Positions 1 to 6,630 of a stretch of 12,444 nucleotides of DNA are shown piece by piece (within the stretch, counting starts at the first letter, position 1; every line of letters begins with the position of its first letter). Source of the DNA: Clostridiaceae bacterium (GTDB taxonomy: Bacteria > Bacillota > Clostridia > Oscillospirales > Acutalibacteraceae); NCBI GenBank assembly GCA_016302625.1, contig JAEDNG010000013.1, positions 1 to 12,444 of the forward strand. Direction: 5' to 3'. A program made the position numbers and the translations under genes. Below the pieces are notes generated by a model. That model saw nothing but the letters and a program-made list of their open reading frames with translations, had not been told where the DNA came from and did not search any database.

Positions 1-18
1 TATTCGACAAAATTATTG

Positions 19-24
19 TATAAT
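19..24 (+). promoter_or_regulatory. Putative -10 box of the iscS-thiI operon
   Basis: A perfect TATAAT lies about 30 bases upstream of the first start codon in very AT-rich DNA. At 17-bp spacing the -35 box would fall at the window edge and cannot be read, so the promoter is only half visible. The short leader leaves no room for a riboswitch inside the window. Confidence 0.4.
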
Positions 25-53
25 AATATAAATTATATTAGGAAGTCGGTATT

Positions 54-1190
54 TTGGAACGTATCGTTTATCTTGACAACAGCGCGACGACAAAGCCGTG
101 CGAAAAGTCTGTCAGTTATATAAATAAGGCTTTGACCGAAAGCTGGGGAAATCCCTCGTCCTTGCACAGACTCGGTATGGAGGCGGAAATAGCGCTCAGT
201 GACGCGAGAGAAACCGTTGCACGGTCGATAAACGCCAAAGCGGACGAGATAATCTTCACAGGCAGCGGAACCGAAGCTAACAACACGGCGCTTTTGTCGG
301 CGCTTAAAGCAAAAAGGCGCGGCGGCAGGGTAATCGTTACCGCTATCGAGCATCCGTCGGTTTTGGAAACCGCGAAACGGCTCGAAACAGAAGGACTTGA
401 GGTTATACGTTTAAAACCGGACAGCGACGGAATAATACCTTTAAGCAGTCTTGAAAATGCTTTAACCCAAAACACGGTGCTTGTCAGCATGATGCTTGTT
501 AACAACGAAACAGGCGCGGTTCAGCCGGTAAAAGAGGCGGCGGGTATGGTTAAGCGCACTGTTCCCTCGGCGCTTTTTCACTGCGACGCGGTGCAGGGCT
601 ACGGCAAGCTACCGATTAATGTAAAAACCTTGAGTGTTGATTTGCTTACAGCCAGCGGCCATAAAATTCACGGACCTAAGGGTATAGGCTTTCTTTACTG
701 CAAAAAAAACGTGCATATATCGCCCTTTATAACCGGCGGCGGTCAGGAAAGAGGACTTCGTTCGGGCACAGAGCCTCTGCCGCTTATTATGGGACTTATG
801 GGAGCGGTTGAGGAGTTACCTCCGCTTGAAAATCAGCTTAAAAAGCAGGAGGAGCTTATAACCTTTGCAAAAGAGCTTTTCTCTAATAATCCCGATATAG
901 TTATCAACTCGCCCGACGGCGCTCTGCCGTATATACTTAATATTTCACTGCCCGGATACCGCTCGGAAACGCTTTTACATTTTCTTGAAAGCAGAAATAT
1001 ATTTGTTTCAAGCGGAAGCGCCTGCGCGAAAGGACACGGAAGCTATGTTTTAAATGAAATGGGGCTTGACAAAAGACGCGCCGACAGCGCGCTTAGATTA
1101 AGCTTTTGCAGATATAACACAAAAGAAGATATTGAACTGCTTTACGACGCGCTATGCTGTGCTGAAAAGCAGCTCAGAAAGGCAAACTGA
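54..1190 (+). CDS. Cysteine desulfurase, NifS/IscS type (likely ThiI partner)
   Basis: PLP-dependent enzyme that takes sulfur from L-cysteine, giving alanine and an enzyme persulfide. The 378 residues match the usual family length. Visible landmarks are the N-terminal YLDNSATT (6-13), the PLP-stacking His in AIEHPS (H100), the PLP lysine in SGHKIHGPKG (K204) and the catalytic cysteine in SSGSACAKG (C324). The start is a TTG at 54, with an AGGAAG Shine-Dalgarno (40-45) 8 bases upstream; the protein then begins MERIVYLDNS, as expected for the family. The stop overlaps the thiI start by one base (TGATG). In Bacillus subtilis a dedicated desulfurase (NifZ) next to thiI supplies sulfur for tRNA 4-thiouridine, so the same role is inferred here. 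General Fe-S cluster work cannot be excluded. No iscU or iscR lies nearby. Confidence 0.93.
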   Translation: MERIVYLDNSATTKPCEKSVSYINKALTESWGNPSSLHRLGMEAEIALSDARETVARSINAKADEIIFTGSGTEANNTALLSALKAKRRGGRVIVTAIEHPSVLETAKRLETEGLEVIRLKPDSDGIIPLSSLENALTQNTVLVSMMLVNNETGAVQPVKEAAGMVKRTVPSALFHCDAVQGYGKLPINVKTLSVDLLTASGHKIHGPKGIGFLYCKKNVHISPFITGGGQERGLRSGTEPLPLIMGLMGAVEELPPLENQLKKQEELITFAKELFSNNPDIVINSPDGALPYILNISLPGYRSETLLHFLESRNIFVSSGSACAKGHGSYVLNEMGLDKRRADSALRLSFCRYNTKEDIELLYDALCCAEKQLRKAN

Positions 1191-2359
1191 TGAAAGAGAT
1201 AATTCTGATTAAAAACGGAGAGCTGGCGCTTAAAGGGCTTAACCGCTGTAATTTTGAGGACATACTTATTAAAAACATTAAACGGCGACTGCGCGAGCTT
1301 GGCGAAATTGAAATACGCAAATCCCAGTCAACGATATATATTGAGCCGAAATCGGAGAATTTTGATTTTGAGGAAGCTCTCGAAAGGGTAAGCCGTATAT
1401 TCGGAATAGCTGGCTTTAGCCGCGCGTGCGTATGCGAAAAATCAATTGAGGACATACTTTCGCGCTCGGTTGAATATCTTAAAACAGTGGCGGAAAATAT
1501 AAATACCTTTAAAGTCGAGGCAAAACGTGCGGACAAACGCTTCCCCCTGACCTCGCCCGAAATCTGCCGTGAGGTGGGCGGCGCCCTGCTTGACGCTTAT
1601 CCGCATTTAAAGGTTGACGTGCATAATCCGGAGCTTACGGTGTATGTTGAAATACGGGATTATGCGGCATATGTAAGAGCCGAGCAAATAAAGGGAGCCG
1701 GCGGACTGCCCGTTGGCACCGCGGGAACTGCATCGATACTGATTTCCGGAGGAATTGACAGTCCGGTTGCCGCGTGGACAATGGCAAAAAGAGGGCTAAG
1801 GCTTAACGCAATTCATTTTGCAAGCCCGCCCTACACAAGTCCGCGCGCCGAGCTTAAGGTCCGCACCCTGCTTAAAAAGGTTGCGGCTTACAGCGGAACT
1901 ATTAATTTAGCCGTGGTACCCTTTACCGAGATTCAGGACGAGATAGGCAAAAACTGTCCGGAGGATTATTTCACCCTTATTATGCGGCGAATGATGATGC
2001 GAATTTCAGAAAGACTGGCAAGGCAATCGGGCAGTCTTGCGCTTATTACGGGAGAAAGCCTCGGTCAGGTCGCAAGTCAGACCCTGCCCGCGCTTGTCAC
2101 AACCGATTCGGTTGTAAGCATGCCGGTTCTGCGCCCGCTTATCGGAATGGACAAGGAGGAAATTATTAAAATTTCAAGGAAAATTGATACCTTTGAAACC
2201 TCCATTCTTCCCTTTGAGGATTGCTGTACGGTATTTACGCCCAAGCACCCGAAAACAAGACCCACACTTGAAGCTTGTGCCGAAGCGGAAAAAAGGCTTT
2301 CGGTTGACGCGCTTGTCAATAAAGCGGTTGCCGAAACGGCATATTCATATATTGAATAA
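1190..2359 (+). CDS. thiI: tRNA 4-thiouridine synthetase ThiI (tRNA sulfurtransferase)
   Basis: ATP-dependent enzyme that adenylates U8 of tRNA and replaces the oxygen with sulfur delivered by a cysteine desulfurase; in many bacteria it also feeds thiazole synthesis. The order is a ferredoxin-like N-terminal part (about 1-60), a THUMP domain (about 60-165) and a PP-loop ATPase domain with the pyrophosphate-binding SGGIDSP at 186-192. The conserved FEDCCTVF motif (342-349) carries C345/C346, one of which matches the catalytic cysteine of the family. At 389 residues it lacks the C-terminal rhodanese domain of the E. coli enzyme, as in Bacillus and clostridia, so sulfur must be handed over directly by the desulfurase. 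Its start overlaps the stop of the upstream desulfurase gene, which implies translational coupling and supports a two-protein relay. Confidence 0.96.
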   Translation: MKEIILIKNGELALKGLNRCNFEDILIKNIKRRLRELGEIEIRKSQSTIYIEPKSENFDFEEALERVSRIFGIAGFSRACVCEKSIEDILSRSVEYLKTVAENINTFKVEAKRADKRFPLTSPEICREVGGALLDAYPHLKVDVHNPELTVYVEIRDYAAYVRAEQIKGAGGLPVGTAGTASILISGGIDSPVAAWTMAKRGLRLNAIHFASPPYTSPRAELKVRTLLKKVAAYSGTINLAVVPFTEIQDEIGKNCPEDYFTLIMRRMMMRISERLARQSGSLALITGESLGQVASQTLPALVTTDSVVSMPVLRPLIGMDKEEIIKISRKIDTFETSILPFEDCCTVFTPKHPKTRPTLEACAEAEKRLSVDALVNKAVAETAYSYIE

Positions 2360-2383
2360 AGCGGATTTTGCAGGGTGAGTCTT

Positions 2384-2878
2384 ATGAATAACACAATTTA
2401 CGAGCTGGCAAACGAGGTTGTGCGCTTACTTAAGGAAAAAAAGCTGACCGCCGCCACGGCGGAATCCTGCACCGGCGGACTGCTTTCCGCGTATTTAACG
2501 GCGGTGCCGGGTTCTTCATCTGTTTTCGAGCTTGGAATTACTTCCTACTCCTGCCGTATTAAGCATGAGATACTCGGTGTTGACAGCAAAACGCTTGATA
2601 CTTTGGGAGCGGTAAGCGATAAAACAGCGCGGCAAATGGCGGATAACGTCCGAAAAAAAGCCTGTGCCGATATAGGCTTATCGGTTACGGGTGTGGCGGG
2701 CCCCGACGGGTCTGAGGGGCATGAGCCGGGACTTGTATACATTGCGGCGGCAACCGAAAGCAAAATATATGTAAAAGAGCTTAACATCGACCCGCTTGGC
2801 CGGAATTATGTGAGAGAATCGGCGGTTTTGGAGCTTTTAAGGCTGACAGTCAAAATAATTAAGGAAGAATTGAAATGA
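2384..2878 (+). CDS. pncC: Stand-alone CinA C-terminal domain, nicotinamide-nucleotide amidohydrolase (PncC)
   Basis: This family deamidates nicotinamide mononucleotide to nicotinate mononucleotide in the pyridine nucleotide salvage cycle. The 164 residues cover only the CinA C-terminal domain: TAESCTGG (25-32, with the active-site serine S28), a YS..IK..ILGV segment (55-66), GAVSDKTA (75-82) and the hallmark VTGVAGPDG (101-109). I chose the ATG at 2384 because AGGGTG (2372-2377) lies 6 bases upstream. A GTG at 2375 in frame would add three residues but sits inside that Shine-Dalgarno. The CinA N-terminal molybdopterin-binding/pyrophosphatase domain is not fused here, although a gene with a remote likeness to it lies two genes downstream. 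The stop overlaps the next start (ATGA). Confidence 0.92.
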   Translation: MNNTIYELANEVVRLLKEKKLTAATAESCTGGLLSAYLTAVPGSSSVFELGITSYSCRIKHEILGVDSKTLDTLGAVSDKTARQMADNVRKKACADIGLSVTGVAGPDGSEGHEPGLVYIAAATESKIYVKELNIDPLGRNYVRESAVLELLRLTVKIIKEELK

Positions 2879-3828
2879 ATCACGCAAGAGAAAAGCAAAC
2901 TGTAAAGGACTTCTTTTATAAGCTGTATTTATCGTATATTCCGAACAAACGGGATAATTTAAAACAAATTATTATTAAAGTGTTTTTTCTGGTTTCACTT
3001 ATTACGCTTATTGTATCGGCGGGCTATCTGACAAACTATTTTCTTTCCGCAAAGAAGCAGGACAACATAATTGACGAGGGACGAACTGTCTGGCATTCGG
3101 CAAGCTCCGCCACTACCGAAAGCGGCGATCCCGCACCTTCACCTTCGGTAAACGAGCTGATGCTTCAAGAAAACGGTGATTTCAAGGGTTGGATAACAAT
3201 ATCCGGTACAAAGGTAGATAATCCTATTTATCAGACGACTAACAACGAATTTTACCTTACCCATAATCAAAAAAAGCAAAAAAGCGTATACGGAGCGTTG
3301 TTTTTCGACTGCAATAACACTATAACCGAGGAAAATACCGATAAAAACCTTATAGTATACGGTCATCATATGAAAAACGGCTCTATGTTTGCCAATCTGA
3401 CCAAGTATAAATCTCTGAGCTTTTATAAAGAACACCCGACAATCGAATTTTCGACTCTTTATAAGACGAGTACATATAAAATTTACGCCGCTTTTGTTCT
3501 TAACGCCTCTAAATCCGACGATAACGGGTATATTTATAATATTTCCCGTCAAAGCTTTATAAACGAGGACGATTTCAATTCATGGACAGCCGAGGCGTTT
3601 GAGAGAAGCTTGATAAACACGGGGGTAGACGTTAATATTGATGACAATATAATAACCCTTGTGACCTGTACATATGATTTTGACGACGCAAGGTTTATCG
3701 TAATGGCGCGTGAAACACGCGAGGGTGAGGATACCGCGGTTGATACTTCGAGCGCTTCCGCCAATCCGTCGCCGAGATATCCGAAGCGTTGGTATGATGA
3801 CCGCAAAATTGATTATCCGTTTGACTGA
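2875..3828 (+). CDS. Class B sortase (SrtB family)
   Basis: Membrane-anchored cysteine transpeptidase that would join a surface protein to the cell wall or polymerise such proteins. The N terminus is cytoplasmic and basic, one membrane helix spans about 33-57, and the catalytic domain faces outward. The triad is visible: H164 in VYGHHM, C265 in TLVTCTYDF and R273 in DARFIVMARE. The segments GWITISGTKVDNPIYQ (105-120) and the FYLTHN..K...GALFFD stretch (126-145) are typical of class B. The 317 residues exceed common SrtB size because of about 60 residues before the helix ends and a Ser/Pro-rich, then charged, tail after residue 280. An AAGGAAG site (2861-2867) precedes the ATG, which overlaps the pncC stop. 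No substrate with an NPQTN- or LPXTG-like sorting signal is visible in the window, so the target is unknown. Confidence 0.9.
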   Translation: MNHAREKQTVKDFFYKLYLSYIPNKRDNLKQIIIKVFFLVSLITLIVSAGYLTNYFLSAKKQDNIIDEGRTVWHSASSATTESGDPAPSPSVNELMLQENGDFKGWITISGTKVDNPIYQTTNNEFYLTHNQKKQKSVYGALFFDCNNTITEENTDKNLIVYGHHMKNGSMFANLTKYKSLSFYKEHPTIEFSTLYKTSTYKIYAAFVLNASKSDDNGYIYNISRQSFINEDDFNSWTAEAFERSLINTGVDVNIDDNIITLVTCTYDFDDARFIVMARETREGEDTAVDTSSASANPSPRYPKRWYDDRKIDYPFD

Positions 3829-3849
3829 TAATAAAAAGGGGATGTGCAT

Positions 3850-4989
3850 ATGTTTCAAAACATAAAGGTGGACATTATCTATTACAAATCCAATACCGAT
3901 TTTGAGATGGAGTTTAATCTTTGCGGCTGCTGCCGAATGAGACTGCTTACAGACAAATCTCCCGATAAGAAAAGTCTTGTTCACAGTCTTGCCAGAGCAG
4001 TTTCGCGCAGTAAGGTTATAATTATCGCCGGCAATCTTTTCGGCGACGACGGAATTATAAATATCGTTTCAAATGCTATCGGCAAAACCCTTTCAGAGGT
4101 TAATAATAAGCTTTACGGAATTTCGGGCGACGATAAGATTTCGGTTATAAGCGGGGCAACTCCGCTTGTTACGTCAGACGGATATTTCGGCGGATGTATT
4201 ATAGAAAGCGGTCCGCAGTCGATGATTTTACTGTCGGACAATAAAACCGTCCGCAAATCCATTATGAATACGCTCATTCACCCATATATTGAGGAGCTTT
4301 GCGCGCTCGACTTAAAGTCAAAGGCTGATTTGTCCTCAGCAAAACCCGTATCTCAAGCGGAAATTCCCGTACCTGTGGAAATTCCGCCGGTGTCCGAGAA
4401 TATGGAGGATATAGATATAATGTCCTCTTCTCAGCCTGATTCTGTTTCCGATGAGCAGACAGAGGAAATATCTGAGGAAGAAACGGTTTCGGACAGTGAG
4501 GAAACCGAAATATTCAGCGAAAGCGCGCCTGAAACGGCGGAGGAGAACGCCGAAAATTCAGAGTCCCCAACTGAGCAAACCGGAAAAACGACCGATATAA
4601 ATGCGGCGGCGGACGACGGCGTTGCTCTCTCGGGCGGAATGATTTTCGAAACCGACGATTATCGCGCAGCGGCAGAGGATCATTCTGCTGAAGATAACGA
4701 CGCCGATCTTTATGTTGAGCCGCAAAAGCTTAAAAAAGGACGTGTCGATTATTATAACGAGCAGTATGCGAAAAACACCGACGAGGGGAAATATTATCAT
4801 AGCGATGAATATTTGCCCGGAAAGCCGAGGGCGGGATTTTCAGGTAATCTACCGATACTTATCGTCTCGATAATTCTGCTGGTTGTTTTGGCGGTGCTTT
4901 GCTACTGTATTTTCTATGTACCCGCAAAGGACGGAATTTCCGCCTCTGCATATTTGCAGGAAACCTTTAATACACTTTTCGGGCATTAA
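3850..4989 (+). CDS. Acidic tail-anchored membrane protein with CinA/MoaB-like N-terminal domain, function unknown
   Basis: I do not recognise an established family over the full length. Residues about 28-150 line up by eye with the CinA/MoaB (MoCF) fold. SLVHSLARAVSRSKVIIIAG resembles the helix and strand before the GGLGPTKDD loop, which here reads GNLFGDDG (61-68) and is followed by IVSNAIGKTL. GCIIESGPQSMILL (115-128) and HPYIEEL (144-150) resemble the C-terminal strand and PYL end of the fold. The GGxG and PGPP ligand loops are not conserved, so cofactor binding is doubtful. Residues 178-288 are a low-complexity Glu/Asp/Ser linker. One membrane helix lies at about 334-356, followed by a 23-residue tail. 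There is no N-terminal signal peptide, so the large part is probably cytoplasmic. The start is the ATG at 3850, 8 bases after AAGGGG; a GTG at 3844 is possible. Last gene of the operon. Confidence 0.7.
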   Translation: MFQNIKVDIIYYKSNTDFEMEFNLCGCCRMRLLTDKSPDKKSLVHSLARAVSRSKVIIIAGNLFGDDGIINIVSNAIGKTLSEVNNKLYGISGDDKISVISGATPLVTSDGYFGGCIIESGPQSMILLSDNKTVRKSIMNTLIHPYIEELCALDLKSKADLSSAKPVSQAEIPVPVEIPPVSENMEDIDIMSSSQPDSVSDEQTEEISEEETVSDSEETEIFSESAPETAEENAENSESPTEQTGKTTDINAAADDGVALSGGMIFETDDYRAAAEDHSAEDNDADLYVEPQKLKKGRVDYYNEQYAKNTDEGKYYHSDEYLPGKPRAGFSGNLPILIVSIILLVVLAVLCYCIFYVPAKDGISASAYLQETFNTLFGH

Positions 4990-5002
4990 ATAATAAAAAG
5001 TC

Positions 5003-5040
5003 AATGCGGCACGGTCTGATATACAGTACCGTGCCGCATT
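5003..5040. terminator. Bidirectional terminator between convergent genes
   Basis: A perfect 13-bp inverted repeat (AATGCGGCACGGT, 5003-5015, with its complement at 5028-5040) has a loop that can add three more pairs (CTG/CAG). Read leftward, the stem is followed by a strong T run (GACTTTTTATTATTT), a good intrinsic terminator for the gene at 5045-6124. Read rightward, the T run is short, so termination of the five-gene operon relies mainly on the hairpin. Confidence 0.85.
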
Positions 5041-5044
5041 TAAG

Positions 5045-6124
5045 TTAATCCAAAATATCTTTTGTGAATTTCTCGGCGAAAGCGGTAAGGCGTTCAAAAT
5101 CCATCGCTTTTATATAATAGCCTTCAAGCTTATCATGCACCGCCTTTGCGCGGGAAAGGGTTTCGGCGGCTGAAAGGAACAACTCTTTTGTCGCTTTTTT
5201 ATTGAATTTTATGCGCTCGCGGCTTAAATGAAGCTGCTTTTGAGAAACAAACCGCCTTGCGTGAATCCGTCTTGCGTCAGAGTGAAAGTGCGTGTAGCAG
5301 TTTTCGGTCGCAAAGGCGAGATTTAATTCGGGTATAATTATGTGGTCGCAAAACAGCGAGGGCAAAAACGGATTTTTGAGAGTTATTATTCCGTATCCGT
5401 TTTTAAGCGCGTATTCACGTACATAATCGATTATGATATTAGACGCACTGCCGTAATCGTCGTTAATTATAACCGTTCTGTCCGCTGAAGCGGTAACAGT
5501 TCCGGAAAATGCTACAACGCCGCGCGGAGTTATACCGCCGATAAAGCGAACCCATTCAGTACCGGGGCGGGCGTCCGATTTTGCGGGTATCAGCTTTCGG
5601 CAGAGCCTCTGCGCAAAGTTCAGCGTCTTTTCCCTGTCGGTGCAGGCGAGAGCGGTTTTATAGTTATCGGTTATCAGCTGACCTGCCGCCTGCATGTAGC
5701 GGGACGCGGTTTTATGAAGCGCCTTGTTTAAAAGCGTGGTTTCGATTATCTCCTTTTTGTCAGCATCAAAAGCGGCATCGTTCCACAACTCGCTGAAATT
5801 AAGTATTTTTTCGCAGGCTCCCGGGTATGACGGATCAACTGTGTGCGGCGCGGTGCCGTCCATGATAACAACCTTTTTTTCCGGCAGTATAACCGCGTCA
5901 AGTGAGTCGGGGTCGGAGCTGCACGGGCAGAGCAGCGTTTTAATTTCCTTATCCGCCGCTTTTGCCGCAAAATATTTCATAAAAGAGGATTTTCCGGTTC
6001 CCGGACCGCCTTTAATTATAAATACCCTCCACTCGCCGTCGGGCAGATAGCATTTATCAAATACGGAATAAAAGCCCTCGCAGGAATTTGCGCCTAAAAA
6101 ATATTTTAATTTAAAGTTTTCCAT
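5045..6124 (-). CDS. P-loop ATPase of the PRK06851-like family, role unknown
   Basis: Soluble nucleotide-binding protein of 359 residues, close to the family's usual 360-370. The N-terminal half has a strong Walker A, GGPGTGKS (39-46), then CPCSSDPDSLDAV (66-78) and the family signature MDGTAPHTVDP (88-98). The family is normally a tandem duplication with a second P-loop in the C-terminal half. Here the matching place, after FIGGITPRGVV (194-204), reads INDDYGSAS (220-228), without the glycines or the lysine, so the second site is probably inactive. The C-terminal part keeps the IIIPELNLAFAT and GYYIKAMDFE segments of the family. The start codon has an excellent GGAGGGTGA site 4-6 bases upstream. 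It stands alone, convergent with the sortase operon and divergent from rnpB. I saw no convincing own promoter in the 78 bases between it and rnpB. The cellular role of the family is not known to me. Confidence 0.82.
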   Translation of the reverse strand: MENFKLKYFLGANSCEGFYSVFDKCYLPDGEWRVFIIKGGPGTGKSSFMKYFAAKAADKEIKTLLCPCSSDPDSLDAVILPEKKVVIMDGTAPHTVDPSYPGACEKILNFSELWNDAAFDADKKEIIETTLLNKALHKTASRYMQAAGQLITDNYKTALACTDREKTLNFAQRLCRKLIPAKSDARPGTEWVRFIGGITPRGVVAFSGTVTASADRTVIINDDYGSASNIIIDYVREYALKNGYGIITLKNPFLPSLFCDHIIIPELNLAFATENCYTHFHSDARRIHARRFVSQKQLHLSRERIKFNKKATKELFLSAAETLSRAKAVHDKLEGYYIKAMDFERLTAFAEKFTKDILD

Positions 6125-6167
6125 AAATCACCCTCCAAACACTATATATTATTCCTGAAAATTAGTT

Positions 6168-6196
6168 TTGACACACAAAGCGAAATGTGTTAAAAT
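6168..6196 (+). promoter_or_regulatory. Strong vegetative promoter of rnpB
   Basis: A perfect -35 TTGACA (6168-6173), a 17-base spacer and a near-perfect -10 TAAAAT (6191-6196) predict initiation at about 6203, exactly where the P1 helix of the RNase P RNA begins. Spacing and position agree so well that this is the best-supported promoter of the window. Confidence 0.9.
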
Positions 6197-6201
6197 AGTG
6201 C

Positions 6202-6570
6202 CGAGCCGGTCAGACGGTTGCGGATAGAAATATCTGAGGAAAGTCCGAGCCCCGCAGGGCAGAATAGCGGCTAACGGCCGCCGAGGGTGACCTTAGGGAA
6301 AGTGCAACAGAGATATACCGCCGCAAAAGGCTTCGGGTTTGCCGAAGAGCGCGTTTTACGCCGCCCGTTTGCGGTAAGGGTGGAAAGGCGAGGTAAGAGC
6401 TCACCGGTCTTACGGGAACGTCAAGACCCTGTAAACCCTATTCGGAGCAACGCTGACTGTAACTATACGCCTGCCCGGCGTGTTACGAAAAGCGGCTTGA
6501 GCGCAGGGAGCAATCCCGCGTCGAGATAGATAACCGTCCACGACAGAACTCGGCTTATCGACCGGCTCGC
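6202..6570 (+). ncRNA. rnpB: RNase P RNA, bacterial class A
   Basis: Catalytic RNA that removes 5' leaders from pre-tRNA. Conserved blocks appear in order: GAGGAAAGTCCGAGC (6236-6250), AGTGCAACAGAGA (about 6301-6313), GGTAAGAGCTCACC (6392-6405), GTAAACCC (6431-6438), CGGAGCAA (6443-6450) and CGACAGAACTCGGCTTAT (6541-6558). The ends pair as a 10-bp P1 (6202-6211 with 6560-6569) and P2 pairs GACGGTT with AACCGTC just inside. The P6 pseudoknot is intact: GGGCA (6257-6261) matches the L17 loop TGCCC (6472-6476). P18 carries a GCAA tetraloop. The P15-P17 arrangement marks it as class A, as in Clostridia, not the Bacillus class B. Two oddities: P3 is a tiny GATA-GAAA-TATC hairpin (6223-6234), and the 3' strand of J15/16 reads GAAA (6487-6490) where most bacteria have GGU. 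Open frames over this stretch are chance. Confidence 0.96.
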
Positions 6571-6584
6571 TTATACAGTAAAAG

Positions 6585-6630
6585 AAACACGGCTTTGCAT
6601 TCAAGGTTTAATGCTTAAGCCGTGTTTTAT
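6585..6630. terminator. Bidirectional terminator of rnpB and the methyltransferase gene
   Basis: An 11-bp inverted repeat (AAACACGGCTT, 6585-6595, with AAGCCGTGTTT, 6617-6627) is extended inside by GCAT/ATGC. Rightward it ends in TTTTATTATAT, a good intrinsic terminator for rnpB. Leftward it is followed by TTTCTTTT, serving the convergent gene. The rightward T run overlaps the stop codon of that gene. Confidence 0.85.

Noticed and set aside
1..53. Riboswitch (for example TPP) upstream of the desulfurase-thiI operon
   Set aside because: Only 53 bases of AT-rich leader are visible, with a promoter and a Shine-Dalgarno; no room or motif for an aptamer.
4812..4989. LPGKPRAG before the membrane helix as a possible sortase sorting signal in the acidic protein
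   Set aside because: It does not match LPXTG or NPQTN, the protein lacks a signal peptide, and the 23-residue tail after the helix is not short and basic.
3850..4989. Calling the acidic protein a functional CinA or MoaB enzyme
   Set aside because: The GGxG and PGPP-type loops needed for ligand binding are not conserved; only the general fold pattern fits.
6172..6190. Imperfect inverted repeat ACACA...TGTGT inside the rnpB promoter spacer as an operator
   Set aside because: Arms are only five bases, and rnpB is usually constitutive; chance is a sufficient explanation.
6210..6604. Open reading frames over 6210-6404 (-), 6287-6529 (+) and 6410-6604 (-)
   Set aside because: They lie inside or across the RNase P RNA gene and its terminator, whose conserved blocks and helices explain the sequence. 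The translations look like no protein family.
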